Shown in pieces: positions 23,663 to 33,295 of a stretch of DNA of 64,000 nucleotides (positions within the stretch are counted from its first letter, which is position 1; every line of letters begins with the position of its first letter). The notes under the pieces were generated by a model. The model did not search any database. It saw nothing but the letters and a program-made list of their open reading frames with translations, and had not been told where the DNA came from. Position numbers and translations under genes: made by a program. The DNA comes from Nilaparvata lugens (Eukaryota; Arthropoda; Insecta; Hemiptera; Delphacidae), in NCBI RefSeq assembly GCF_014356525.2, contig NC_052518.1, forward strand, positions 7,644,869 through 7,708,868. The letters are read 5' to 3'.

Positions 23663-25011
23663 CTTTCAATAGCAATCAAAGATCAATGTGAATTTATGAA
23701 AGTTTTAATAGCAATGGAAGAATCAATGTGAATTTATTGAAGCTTCAATAACAATTGAAGATCAATATGAATTTATTGAAGAATCAATAACAATCGAAGA
23801 TCAATGTGAATTTATTGAAGTTTCAATAACAATCGAAGATCAATGTGAATTTATTGAAGCTTCAATAGCAATCGAAGATCAATGTGAATTTATTGAAGCT
23901 TCAATAGCAATCGAAGATCAATATGTATTTATTGAAGTTTCAATAACAATCGAAGATCAATGTGAATTTATTGAAGCTTCAATAGCAATCGAAGATCAAT
24001 TTGAATTCATTGAAGCTTCAATAGCAATCGAAGATCAATGTGAATTTATTGAAGTTATAGTAGCAATCGAATATCAATGTGTATTTATGGAGGTTTTAAT
24101 AGCAATCGAAGATCAATTTGAATTTATTGAAGCTTCAATAGCAATCGAAGATCAATGTGAATTTATGGAAGTTTTAATAGCAATAGAATATCAACCTGAA
24201 TTTATTGAAGTTTTAATAGCAATCTAAGATCAATTTGAATTCATTGAAGCTTCAATAACAATCGAAGATCAATGTGAATTCATTGAAGTTTTAATAGCAA
24301 TCTATGATCAATGTGAATTTATGGAAGTTTTTATAGCAATCGAATATCAATTTGAATCATTGAAGCTTCAATAGCATTCGAAGATCAATGTGAATTTATT
24401 GAAGTTTCAATAACAATCGAAGATCAATGTGAATTTATTGAAGTTTTAGTAGCAATCGAAGATCAATGTGAATTTATGGAAGTTTTAATAGCAATCGAAG
24501 ATCAATGTGAATTTATTGAAGTTTCAATAGCAATCGAGGATCAATGTGAATTTATTGAAGCTTCAATAGCAATCGAGGATCAATTTGAATTTATGAAGTT
24601 TTAGTAGCAATCAAATATCAATGTGAATTTATTGAAGTTTCAATAGCAATCGAAGATCAATGTGAGTTTATTGAAGTTTTAGTAGCAATCGAAGATCAAT
24701 TGAATTTATTGAAGCTTCAATAACAATCGAAGATCAATGTGAATTTATAGAAGTTTTAATAGCAATCGAAGATCAATTTGAATTCATTGAAGCTTCAATA
24801 GCAATCGAAGATCAATGTGAATTTATTGAAGTTTCAATAGCAATCGAAGATCAATGTGAATTCATTGAAGCTTCAATAACAATCGGAGATCAATGTGAAT
24901 TTATAGAAGTTTTAATAGCAATTGAAGATCAATGTCAATTTATGGAAGTTTTAATAGCAATCGAAGATCAATGTTAAATTATGGAAGTTTTAATAGCAAT
25001 CCAATATGAAT
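23663..25011 (+). repeat. 39-bp minisatellite, about 34 copies
   Basis: The unit reads approximately GAAGATCAATGTGAATTTAT followed by TGAAGCTTCAATAGCAATC. Because 39 is 13 codons, one plus-strand frame stays open across units (EDQCEFIEASIAI). That frame is open from 23712 to 24227 (172 codons including TAA at 24225-24227), then is broken by the TAA and by single-base indels (for example near 24357 and 24595). The other five frames have stops in every unit. Variation is mostly at fixed positions (GAA/TAT, TGT/TTT, GCTTCA/GTTTTA). Confidence 0.95.
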
Positions 25012-25990
25012 CGTGTACATTAGATGATGTAGCGAAATGTGTGGAACATGATGTAGCGTATGATATAACACCGAAATTGAATTAAATTTGAAATGAGTAA
25101 ATCAAGAGAACGATATTAGAACCAGTCTGCCAAAAAGATTTGGTTTATCGCCGTAACTCGAAATTCGAGTTTGACGCGATTCACAAGAGTTTGATAAAAG
25201 TTTACAACACATACTGTGAGACTTGAAAGTAATGCACCACCAGTTTCAACATAATCTTCATTTATAATATAATGAGTGAAAGAATTGGTCTATATTGGTT
25301 TCAACGTTTAATCTTTATCTATAATATAATACAGGAATGAATTGGCTATACGGGATAGGAAATTCACGAATCACGCATCATCACGTCTGAACTACTGGAC
25401 TAATTAACTTGAAATTTTGCATTTAGATTCTTAATTTACTGAGGATGGTTATAGGCCTATTTTTGATACTTCAAGATCTTAGTTGGTAAACTTTTCAAGT
25501 TTTCAATTGGACCCTTACGGAGTTCGGTTTACCTACTATTTCTTGAGTAAAATGTAGACAAAAATATAAAACTTGGAAAAATTTCAAGGATTCACATATT
25601 TGTGAATAATGTAGACGGAACTGTTTCTCAAGATGCGAACAAACGAGTGGGTATCTTCCAGTTTTGATTGTTGATTGATGCCTCTAATCAGCTGGCAATG
25701 ATAAAAAACATTTATAAATGATCATTACTAAACAAAAATCCAAAATAAGTGCTGCAAATTGAAAACATTTGGATATCATCGCGGTGAATAGCGACCGAGA
25801 CATAACCGTTCTGTCCACTCCGATGCTTCACCATGTATTTGTGTTACATGCAGGTCGATCGAGAGTGTGACCTGAACTGAAAGCTGAGCATCGGTCTCTT
25901 TGTTCCCTCATGAAGTGAAATATGCCTCAACTTTCTATTTTGAAATAAAACAATAAAGATTTTTGTGTAGTTGAGAAGTTGATATTGTGG
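25012..25990. other. Intergenic, including a reversed copy of dispersed repeat P
   Basis: At 25312-25530 the text GAATTGGCTATACGGGATAG, CATCACGTCTGAACTACTGG and AATTAACTTGAAATTT matches 13345-13600, and matches 50885-51115 on the opposite strand. The remainder shows no gene or other repeat. Confidence 0.45.
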
Positions 25991-25999
25991 TAATTATTC

Positions 26000-26310
26000 A
26001 TATTGAATGAAAAAGACTGAGAAATTGTCAAAAAACCACTGATTCATTGATAATTAGAAAGACCGGTTTCGGTTATTACACCATTGTCAATCTCTGATAA
26101 ACTAAAACTTAAAGTTTATTGTCAAAAAATCACTGATTTATTGATAATTAGAAAGACCGGTTTCGGTTATTACACCATTGTCAATCTCTGATAAACTAAA
26201 ACTAAAACTTTTTCTTAGTTTATCAGAGATTGACAATGGTGTAATAACCGAAACCCGTCTTTCTAATTATCAATAAATCAGTGGTTTTTTGACAATTTCT
26301 TAGTCTTTTT
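26000..26310. repeat. Three family Q Penelope-like units, two minus and one plus
   Basis: Two minus-oriented units (about 26000-26105 and 26110-26200) are followed by a plus-oriented one (26205-26310), forming an inverted arrangement around CTAAAACTAAAACTTTTTCTTAG. Each has TTGACAATGGTGTAATAACC and GAAACCGG or GAAACCCG. Confidence 0.75.
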
Positions 26311-26393
26311 CATTTAAAACCATAAAGAAAGATGACGAAGATTTGGGCAAAATTTAATATGGATCAAGAGAGTGTTTGACATAATAATAATAT

Positions 26394-26729
26394 CTTAGAC
26401 CAGTTATAGAATAGTCTATCAGTCTATCCTCTGAAGCCAACATCTACTGCCATATCGCCAAATCGTGACGTCATCATCGGATAGAAAACTTTCAGATTGT
26501 GTCTATTTCAGAAGGATGTAAATTATTATTCATTAAAATGGTAAACTCCCGCTGCGCTTCCGCTGGAATAGACACAATCTGCTATGGAAAACAATGTGAA
26601 CAAACTCTACAGAAAAGTTTTCTATCCGATGCTGACGTCACGATTTGGCGATATGGCAGTGGATGTTGGCATCATCGACTTTCAGTATGAATATACAATG
26701 GGCCGTGTCTATTCTATAACTGGTCTAAG
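26394..26729. mobile_element. MITE with long inverted arms and 8-bp target duplication
   Basis: The ends CTTAGACCAGTTATAGAATAG and its inverse are flanked by AATAATAT at 26386-26393 and 26730-26737. Inner arms (GCCATATCGCCAAATCGTGA, and the inverse near 26640) extend the pairing to about 100 bp. An 8-bp duplication would suit a hAT-type element, but the site is an ATT-rich SINE tail, so the length of the duplication is uncertain. Plus-strand frames inside follow the arms and are not genes. Confidence 0.75.
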
Positions 26730-26737
26730 AATAATAT

Positions 26738-26860
26738 CGAGTGATCTAGCTGTCTCAGGTCTGGTATCAGAGTTTTCAGGTCGCAACTGATCAATTTCAG
26801 GGCCTCTGACATGACCTAACGACTGCTTTTTCTAGGCAGCTGGGATTGACTGCTGTGTTT
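26738..26860 (-). mobile_element. Truncated SINE body
   Basis: Minus-strand copy of the body region at 14243-14345 (CTCAGGTCTGGTATCAGAG, GGGCCTCTGACATGACCTAA), without the tRNA head. Its ATT tail carries the MITE at 26394-26729. Confidence 0.7.
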
Positions 26861-26934
26861 GACAAATTATCATTTGTGTTATCCATTGCAAGCAGGAAAT
26901 ACCATGTGTACAGATGAAAATAAATCGGAAGTTG

Positions 26935-27105
26935 CAGTTGTTGAAATGCTAATTGATGAATAATTATTATTTAACGAGAATCCCAATTGAATGCTGTAAA
27001 TAACCCCGAAGACTTCTGCTACTGCAAATATTGACAACAGGATAAACAGCTAGAAGGAGATTCTATGAGCGATACTATACAAAAATTATTGGTCATCCCG
27101 GGCTG
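26935..27105 (-). mobile_element. SINE family B copy, head truncated
   Basis: On the minus strand this reads CAGCCCGGGATGACC, then AATAATTTTTGTATAGTATC, GTAGCAGAAGTCTTCGGGG and CATTCAATTGGGATTCTCG, matching the body at 43630-44175 and 29927-30065. The tRNA head stops where the short inverted-repeat element at 27111 begins. Confidence 0.7.
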
Positions 27106-27110
27106 AAATA

Positions 27111-27254
27111 GTATATTTCGCACCTAGGGCCGAAAATGAGACTTCTCCGGCTTGAAATCGGTTTTCAAGTCCGAGGCCGTAGGCCGAGGACTAGAATAGA
27201 TTGAGAGCCGGAAAAACATTTTTGCCCGTGGTGCGAACGCTATTTTTCGCCACA
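27111..27254. mobile_element. Short inverted-repeat element, family S1 copy 2
   Basis: Inverse of 5822-5966. Outer ends are TATATTTCGCACC and TATTTTTCGCCACAC, and the core is CCGAGGCCGTAGGCCGAGG. Confidence 0.65.
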
Positions 27255-27592
27255 CAGAAAAATAAACAATATATAATATGAGAATAATTGTTTAGTAAGC
27301 ACTTCCGAAAGCAGAAGTGGAAGCTCATAGCTCTAGCAAATCTGAATATCAGGAAATTGTCCAAGTATTTTTATTTTTTATTCTGATTTGTCTAAAAAAC
27401 CTAAAAGATTATGTTCAATTATGTGGGAGGTTGAGTTTATACTTTTTTATTCTTTCAAATGACAATCAGATGATATTATTATAAATGTTTTAATTATTGA
27501 ATAAGAAACACAAAATAATACTGTAATGAAAAGTTTTTGATCAGTTGTTTTAGCACACTTGAAATTTGGCCAATCTGAATGTCAACGGAAGT

Positions 27593-27955
27593 TTAGGTTA
27601 GAAGTTCTATCCTACTCTGAAAATCGAATTTGAATAGTTTATAATATATATCTCATCTGTATTTCATTCATCCCAATAAAATGATAGTATATCATATACT
27701 TTATTCAATTCTAGAAGCATAAACTGATTCAGTTTATCCACCATGTTTCGTGATAAATGCTGTACTAGGAGGTTTGAGGTTAGATTCTATTATACTCTGA
27801 AAATTGAATTTGAATAGTTTATAATATCTCATTATTTGTATTTCATTCATCCAAATAAAATGATAGTATCTTATTGCAAAAACTTTATTCAATTCTAGAA
27901 GCATAAACTGATTCCGTTTCATAAACTATTTTGTAAACACGTTCACATCAAATCA
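27593..27955 (+). repeat. Tandem duplication of about 182 bp
   Basis: Both units contain TTGAATAGTTTATAATAT, TAAAATGATAGTAT and ATTCAATTCTAGAAGCATAA. The second ends near 27920 at CTGATTCCGTTTC. Confidence 0.75.
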
Positions 27956-28000
27956 GAATCAGCTGACTTCAAGCTATTTTACAGCCCTAGGGCCGTAAAA

Positions 28001-28176
28001 TTTTACCGGCCTGGTCAGAAAACAATCACTTTCGGCCTCCATATGACGCACGTAAACCAGCTCATTACATCCAAGTGGGGCGAAAAAATTTTACCGGCCT
28101 GGTCAGAAAACAATCACTTTCGGCCTCCATATGATGCACGAAAACCAGCTCATTACATCCAAGTGGGGCGAAATAG
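28001..28176 (+). repeat. Tandem duplication of an 88-bp unit
   Basis: TTTTACCGGCCTGGTCAGAA starts at 28001 and 28089, and both units end with CCAAGTGGGGCGAAA. Only a few differences separate them. The unit ends abut the short inverted-repeat element at 28190. Confidence 0.85.
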
Positions 28177-28189
28177 TTATTTGTGCAAC

Positions 28190-28312
28190 TAGTGCGCAAA
28201 GTGACAGTTTGCTGCACCGAAAGAAACGTTTACGCCCGAGCCGTAGGCGAGGGCGGAATGGTTTCTTGAGTGCAGCAGAGGAACTTTGCGCACGTATTTC
28301 ACATTAAATTTT
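28190..28312. mobile_element. Short inverted-repeat element with GC-rich core, family S3 copy 1
   Basis: The arms GTGCGCAAAGTGACAGTTTG and its imperfect inverse (GCAGAGGAACTTTGCGCAC) enclose CGCCCGAGCCGTAGGCGAGGG. An almost identical copy is at 29402-29522. Confidence 0.75.
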
Positions 28313-28374
28313 TCCTACAGTTACCATTGAATATGAAAAGTGGGTAATATTATGGGTGAAATTCCCTGAAATCG

Positions 28375-28730
28375 TTGGAGCCGTTTTCGAGAAAACCGCG
28401 AAAAACCATGTTTTTGACAACATTTTTGCCATTTTAGCCGCCATCTTGAATTGCATTAGATCGAAATTGTTCGTGTCGTATCCTTATATTGTAAGGACCT
28501 TAAGTTCCAAATTTCAAGTCAGTCCGTTAATTGGGAGATGAGATATCGTGTACACAGACGCACATACACTCATACACTCACACACACACACACACATACA
28601 GACCAATACCCAAAAACCACTTTTTCGGACTCAGGGGACCTTGAAACGTATAGAAATTTAGATATTGGGGTACCTTAATTTTTTTCGGAAAGCAATACTT
28701 TCCTTACCTATGGTAATACGGCAAGGAAAG
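28375..28730 (+). mobile_element. Non-autonomous element with terminal CTTTCCTT/AAGGAAAG hairpin, copy 1
   Basis: It contains GCCGTTTTCGAGAAAACCG, a (CA)n tract, CCAATACCCAAAAACCAC and an end with ACTTTCCTTACCTATGGTAA, then ACGGCAAGGAAAG. The same order is found at 47280-48030. It cuts family A MITE sequence (28313-28374). No transposase is present and the class is unclear. Confidence 0.65.
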
Positions 28731-29395
28731 TAAAATGAAGGAAAAGATGTTATAAGATAGACATCGCTATTTTGATCCAATCAGTCGAATGTTATAAATC
28801 GTTTGAATGTGTTAAGGTGCATTTTCGTTTGTGCGTAAATTTCCGCAGTCAACGACGGCAAGCATTGTTGACATTCATATTGTGCAAATTTCAAGTGTGC
28901 TAAAACAGCTGATCAAATAACTTTTCATTATTTGTGTTTATTATTCAAGAATAAAACCACTTTTAATAATATCAACATATTGCCTTTTGAAAATATGAAA
29001 AAGTATAAACTCAAGACACCCATTAAAACATAATATTTTAGGTTATTTAGACAAATTGAAATCTACCCAATGTGAGATCCTCACCCTATCGTGGCCGGTG
29101 ACGGCATTTACGCATAAACAAAAACCCAGTTTTAAACATTGACATTCAGATGATCAACCAACAAACCCTTACAAGTCCCTAGTATAATCTTCCTATTGAA
29201 TTTGAACAAATTGAAGAAGTGGTGGTTATGCGTGTATCTTTGAAAAGATCAGTTCTTAGCATTTGTCTAGAGGTACCTGTCAGATTTCAATGGTATTGTT
29301 CCAATTGATCCATCACAATAAAATAGTCTCAAGTCTGTCCAATTGTCTCATATTCTTCTGTATTCAATTTCCTCTTCTTTGTTCTACAACTATAG
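28731..29395. repeat. Dispersed repeat D, copy 2 (inverted relative to 7435-8095)
   Basis: It matches the copy at 7435-8095 over its length with scattered differences and small indels. An 87-residue frame at 29263 runs from this repeat into the next element and is not a gene. Confidence 0.75.
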
Positions 29396-29401
29396 TTATT
29401 T

Positions 29402-29522
29402 GTGCAACTAGTGCGCAAAGTGTCAGTTTGCTGCACCGAAAGAAACGTTTACGCCCGAGCCGTAGGCGAGGGCGGAATGGTTTCTTGAGTGCAGCAGAGG
29501 AACTTTGCGCACGTATTTCACA
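29402..29522. mobile_element. Short inverted-repeat element, family S3 copy 2
   Basis: Nearly identical to 28190-28312, including the core CGCCCGAGCCGTAGGCGAGGG, and in the same orientation. Both copies are followed by the start of family A MITE sequence, so about 185 bp is directly repeated around 28375-29400. Confidence 0.8.
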
Positions 29523-29927
29523 TTAATTTTTCCTACAGTTACCATTGAATATGAAAGTGGTAATATTATGGGTGAAATTCCCTGAAATCCATCAAATGTT
29601 TTTCTGTGTAATTTTATTATCAATAAAAACCTTAATTTATTGTCAAATTGAATAATGGAATAATGTAGTAGTAAATGAATGAAGGGGCGGCTGTCACTCA
29701 TGTCGCTGTCCTCGTTGTCCTTAATATTATTATAATGTGCACCACAGTCACTGTTACCAACTTCATTTTGATTTTGCTGCACCATATAACCTACTATTTT
29801 GCGTTGCCATGTTGCAAATCTGGAGGGCAGAAAAAAATTTTCCCGCACTAGAGCGGAAAAGTGATTCTTTGCGTTCTGTAATCAGTGCAGCAATGGCCAC
29901 TTTTCAACGTAACTGTAGGAAAAATAA
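29523..29927. mobile_element. MITE family A, copy 2, complete
   Basis: The ends TTTTTCCTACAGTTACC and GGTAACTGTAGGAAAAA-like inverse are both present, as in 2-408. The minus-strand frame of 141 residues across it also appears in part at 122-382 because the sequence is repeated; it has no known domain. Confidence 0.75.
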
Positions 29928-30065
29928 TTTTTGTCTAGTAGCGCTCATCGAATTTCCATCTAACTGTTTACCCTGTTCATTATTTGCAGTAGCAGATGTC
30001 TTCGGGGTGATTCACAACATTCAATTGGGATTTTCGTTTAATAATAAATGCTATGTGGGTTAATT
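29928..30065 (+). mobile_element. SINE family B body, head missing
   Basis: TAATTTTTGTCTAGTAGCGC, TCATCGAATTTCCATCTAAC, GTAGCAGATGTCTTCGGGGT and CATTCAATTGGGATTTTCG match the SINE at 43570-44175 but without its tRNA-like head. Here the body is uninterrupted, giving the empty-site sequence for the MITE at 43679-44068. Confidence 0.7.
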
Positions 30066-30164
30066 AGGCATTCAGGAATTGAATTCCCAATCACGTGATG
30101 TATATTTATTTCAAATAACATTTCGAGAATGGAGCATGAATCTCTGGAGTTTCGATAGGAATAT

Positions 30165-30540
30165 AAGGAATCATCTACTCCACCAAGAGAATATATGACT
30201 ATGCAGTACATGCAGCGTCACCATAGCTTCTATCCAAGTTATGATAGATCATTCCATATATCAGAAAACAATTTGCATTAATGAGTCAAAAAGTAATGAA
30301 TGGAAAACAAAAATATTAAAACGGAATGTGGAATTTCAAACTCCACAAGTCATCATCTACTCCGTCAGGAGAATATTTGACGTATGCAGTACATCGTAGC
30401 GTCACCATAGCTTCTATCCAAGTTATGATGGATCATTCCATACATCAGAAAACAATTTGCATTAATGAGTCAAAAAGTAATGAATGGAAAACAAAAATAT
30501 TAAAACGGAATGTGGAATTTCAAACTCCACAAGTCGAGGC
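30165..30540 (+). repeat. Tandem duplication of a 184-bp unit
   Basis: GCGTCACCATAGCTTCTATC and CAGAAAACAATTTGCATTAA occur twice, 184 bases apart (30217 and 30401). The unit includes the exon-like frame ILKRNVEFQTPQ. Confidence 0.85.
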
Positions 30541-30709
30541 GGTCATGCACATTTCAGGCATTGGCTCACAGCCAAACATATGTTTGTCAGTCTGGAGTCA
30601 GCAGAACTTTCAGGCTGTACGTGGGCGAATTAATGAATTTATTATTCAGCGGAAGGACCAATTTCCTGCAGAGCTAATTGGAGTTTACAAGCCATCGACC
30701 AAGTACTAG
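30326..30709 (+). CDS. Unidentified 127-residue frame partly inside a tandem duplication
   Basis: The N-terminal two thirds lie in the 184-bp duplication. The part after it, ILKRNVEFQTPQVEAVMH to INEFIIQRKDQFPAELIG and the stop, has normal amino-acid composition and could be an exon or a transposon remnant. A diverged second version of its start (ILERNMGFSTPQALAVV) recurs twice at 31012-31250, there stopped early. No domain was recognised. A short frame with no homology evidence, so low confidence. Confidence 0.25.
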   Translation: MWNFKLHKSSSTPSGEYLTYAVHRSVTIASIQVMMDHSIHQKTICINESKSNEWKTKILKRNVEFQTPQVEAVMHISGIGSQPNICLSVWSQQNFQAVRGRINEFIIQRKDQFPAELIGVYKPSTKY

Positions 30710-31011
30710 AGCTCAAACACTGGCAATTATCTGCTATAAATTTAATTGTTTCATAAAATTGATTCTTTATTGATTCATACAATAAGTACATCATCAAAAT
30801 GATAGGGAGAGAAAAAATAAGGTAACCTTGTGCTATTCCTCTCCAAAATTAGTTAAGATTACACCTATTATAAAATATATGATTATAACCTCTAGACTGT
30901 GTATTCCAAAATAAGGTTTAAAGCAGTTTTGGGCGAATGCCTGTTGTTTTTACCTGAATTGTATCAATTGTCTATTGCCTATATTGGAAAATGATGAAGT
31001 TCAATGATTAA

Positions 31012-31271
31012 GAAGAATATTGGAACGGAATATGGGATTCTCAACTCCTCAAGCCTTGGCAGTCGTTTGATAGACATAGATAGTTATATAGACAATGGGC
31101 CATATGAATAAAATTGAGCATTTGCTTATACTCCTAAAATATGGAGCATATGCTCCATTTTCTAAGAATAAACGTGAGCAAAACCTCTTAAGAATAATAT
31201 TGGAACGGAATATGGTATTCTCAACTCCTCAAGCCTTGGCAGTCGTTTGATAGACATAGATAGTTATATAG
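31012..31271 (+). repeat. Tandem duplication of a 180-bp unit
   Basis: AATATTGGAACGGAATATGG and GTCGTTTGATAGACATAGAT recur 180 bases apart. The second unit runs into the TIR element at 31272, so the left end of that element has been duplicated with its flank. Confidence 0.8.
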
Positions 31272-32120
31272 ACAGTGGGCCATATGAATAAAGTTGAGCA
31301 TTTGCTTATACTTCTAAAATATGGAGCATATGCTTCATTTTCTATGAATAAACGTGAGCAAAACCTCATTTGCTCATGCTCATCAAAAAAATAGTTTGAG
31401 CATTTGCTCAAAAGTGGAAGCTTATGCTCAAAATTGTATGAATAAACCAAAGCATTTGCTCAACTTTTGAAGCAAATGCTTCAAAAAAAGGTGAGTCTAG
31501 TCTGGAGCAGCTTTTCACCTTTTGCTCATAGTAAATTGGCACAACTAAGTCGTGTGAGTAAGAGAAAACTATACCAGATATAATCACAACCAATAGTTGA
31601 GAACTATGAAACTCAACCATGATATACATCACCATTATTCCTACAAAATGATAAATACAAAAGATACCTATCCGAAATAAAGATAGCTATCACAGAATAG
31701 GAAATAGGCATTTAAGAATATGAGAGTGTAGACGATTATAAGAAGGCTATTGAGATTATAAGATTATGCTAAAGATTATTATAGAGATGACATTTTTCAC
31801 GCTACTATTTCAAAATTCAGAACTCAACTAACCTAAAACTCAATTCTTGGATAGAGAACAGAGCAGACGACCAAACGACTCGCTTATGTGAACAATAAAA
31901 CAAAGTAAGGCCACAAAGGCGAATCAACTGACGAAAAATCTTTAAAATACGTGAGCATTTGCTCCAGAGTTCAAGAGCTTAAGGTAAGAGTATAAAGTAA
32001 AGCTTATTCATATAAAAATGAGAAAATGCTTATGCTTCTACCTAATGCTCATGAGCAAAACCTTATGCACCATGCTCATGAGCATCATATGCTCTGTTTT
32101 TATTCATATGACCCATTGTC
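31272..32120. mobile_element. TIR element rich in GAGCAT/ATGCTC motifs
   Basis: The left end (AGTGGGCCATATGAATAAAG) and the right end (inverse of TTTTTATTCATATGACCCAT) form a terminal inverted repeat. GAGCAT, ATGCTC, GAGCAAATGCT and similar words crowd the first 250 and last 160 bases, as in transposons whose subterminal repeats bind transposase. Minus-strand frames at 31229-31635 are uninformative. Confidence 0.65.
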
Positions 32121-32535
32121 CAGGCAGAAGCAAAATTATGATACTTTTCCTTGTTAATGTAAATAGTTAGTACTTTCCAGTTGAGTGGTCCATTGTAAAA
32201 CTATAACAATTGAAAGAAGAAGATGAAGTGAATTGAAGATAAACCAATAGTGGTGTGATAATAACTCAGACTGGCACAAACGTAGCGTTTCAAATATCTG
32301 ATACGTCTCTATAGCCAAAAATCTGACCGAAGGCTTTTCGTGGCTTTGACATGGGTCTGCCGCTGCAGAGGTGAACAGAGGAGAATTTTGAATTTCTCGT
32401 ACACCTACGCCTATAAAATTGTTTGACGTTGGGTTTTCTGTCTCTGTTGTTTATTTCTTCCCTGCTCTATTCGAGGTTACATGACGGAACACATGACTCG
32501 AGGCTCTAGTTTCATTGTTAGTATTATAGCTGTAA
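32121..32535. other. Intergenic sequence
   Basis: No gene was recognised. The last bases (TTTCATTGTTAGTATTA) match the inverse of 36589-36610, showing that the following element sits in a copy of that sequence. Confidence 0.45.
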
Positions 32536-32539
32536 TATT

Positions 32540-32940
32540 GGGGCACCGAGCTCCGCTCGCTATTTTTATTTATTGATAAACAGAACACAATTCTTTAAAA
32601 TGATCGTGTTTATATTTCACAGCTGGCTATACGTCAGCTTATGAATTTCGGGGAAGCGATATTTTGATTTTTCACATACTCGCTCACTCACTTTTTTACT
32701 ATCCACAGACGACGAAAGTCTCAGCTGTTTCAGCCAAGGATGAATTACCCTTTTAATGTCGTTCAGCGAGTTTTTACAGGGATGAGACCTAGTGCAATCG
32801 AATTTTTATATCATAAGCTCACTATGTTCCAAATTTCGTGAAAATCGTTAGAGCCGTTTTGAGATCCGTTGGACATAAATAGCCAGCAAATATAAAAATA
32901 TATACAGATATACAGAAATTGCTTGCTTAATATAATAGGA
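32540..32940 (+). mobile_element. Non-autonomous repeat G (GGGGCACCGAG), copy 1
   Basis: Starts GGGGCACCGAGCTCCGCTCG and ends GCTTGCTTAATATAATAGGA. About 90 percent alike, by eye, to 35966-36368. The text GTGAAAATCGTTAGAGCCGT before the end is typical of 3' regions of RTE-like insect repeats. No coding frame. Confidence 0.75.
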
Positions 32941-33016
32941 TTCGTATCATGACAAATAATTCACTTTTTGTTGTGAAATTGATTTAAAATGTATTATTAG
33001 CCATCACTGACTCTAG
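32941..33016. repeat. Inverted copy of the flank of MITE T at 36500-36600
   Basis: TATCATGACAAATAATTCAC and GCCATCACTGACTCTAGTGAGG are the inverse of sequence at 36500-36590, including the last bases of MITE T. Repeat G is inserted in this copy. Confidence 0.7.
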
Positions 33017-33270
33017 TGAGGTTTTAATGTAGGATTAGTATTGTTAACAATATTCTAAATGTCGAGCCCATCAATGAGAAGTAGGCTAATTTTCATTGTT
33101 TTAATGTAGGATAATACCATAGAAAAAGATAGCATAAGAACATGCTATTTTTGCTGCTTCCACAAAGCAGATAGCGAATTTATCAAATCATAGTGTTGTG
33201 TATCAAGTTGAGATGATACTGTATCATATTGTGGTGATACTGTATCATGTTGTGGTTGCTCTTGTTCTAT

Positions 33271-33295
33271 AGTGAGGTCCACGCAAGCACTCTAT
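33271..33295. mobile_element. Solo end of MITE T
   Basis: TATAGTGAGGTCCACG alone, without the other end, next to the break in the piggyBac-like coding sequence. Confidence 0.55.

Noticed and set aside
23663..25011. Regular repeat resembling a CRISPR array
   Set aside because: The units are contiguous with no unique spacers, and the window is eukaryotic.
29423..29848. Minus-strand 141-residue frame
   Set aside because: It spans the junction of two non-coding repeats and is only partly shared with the first family A copy.
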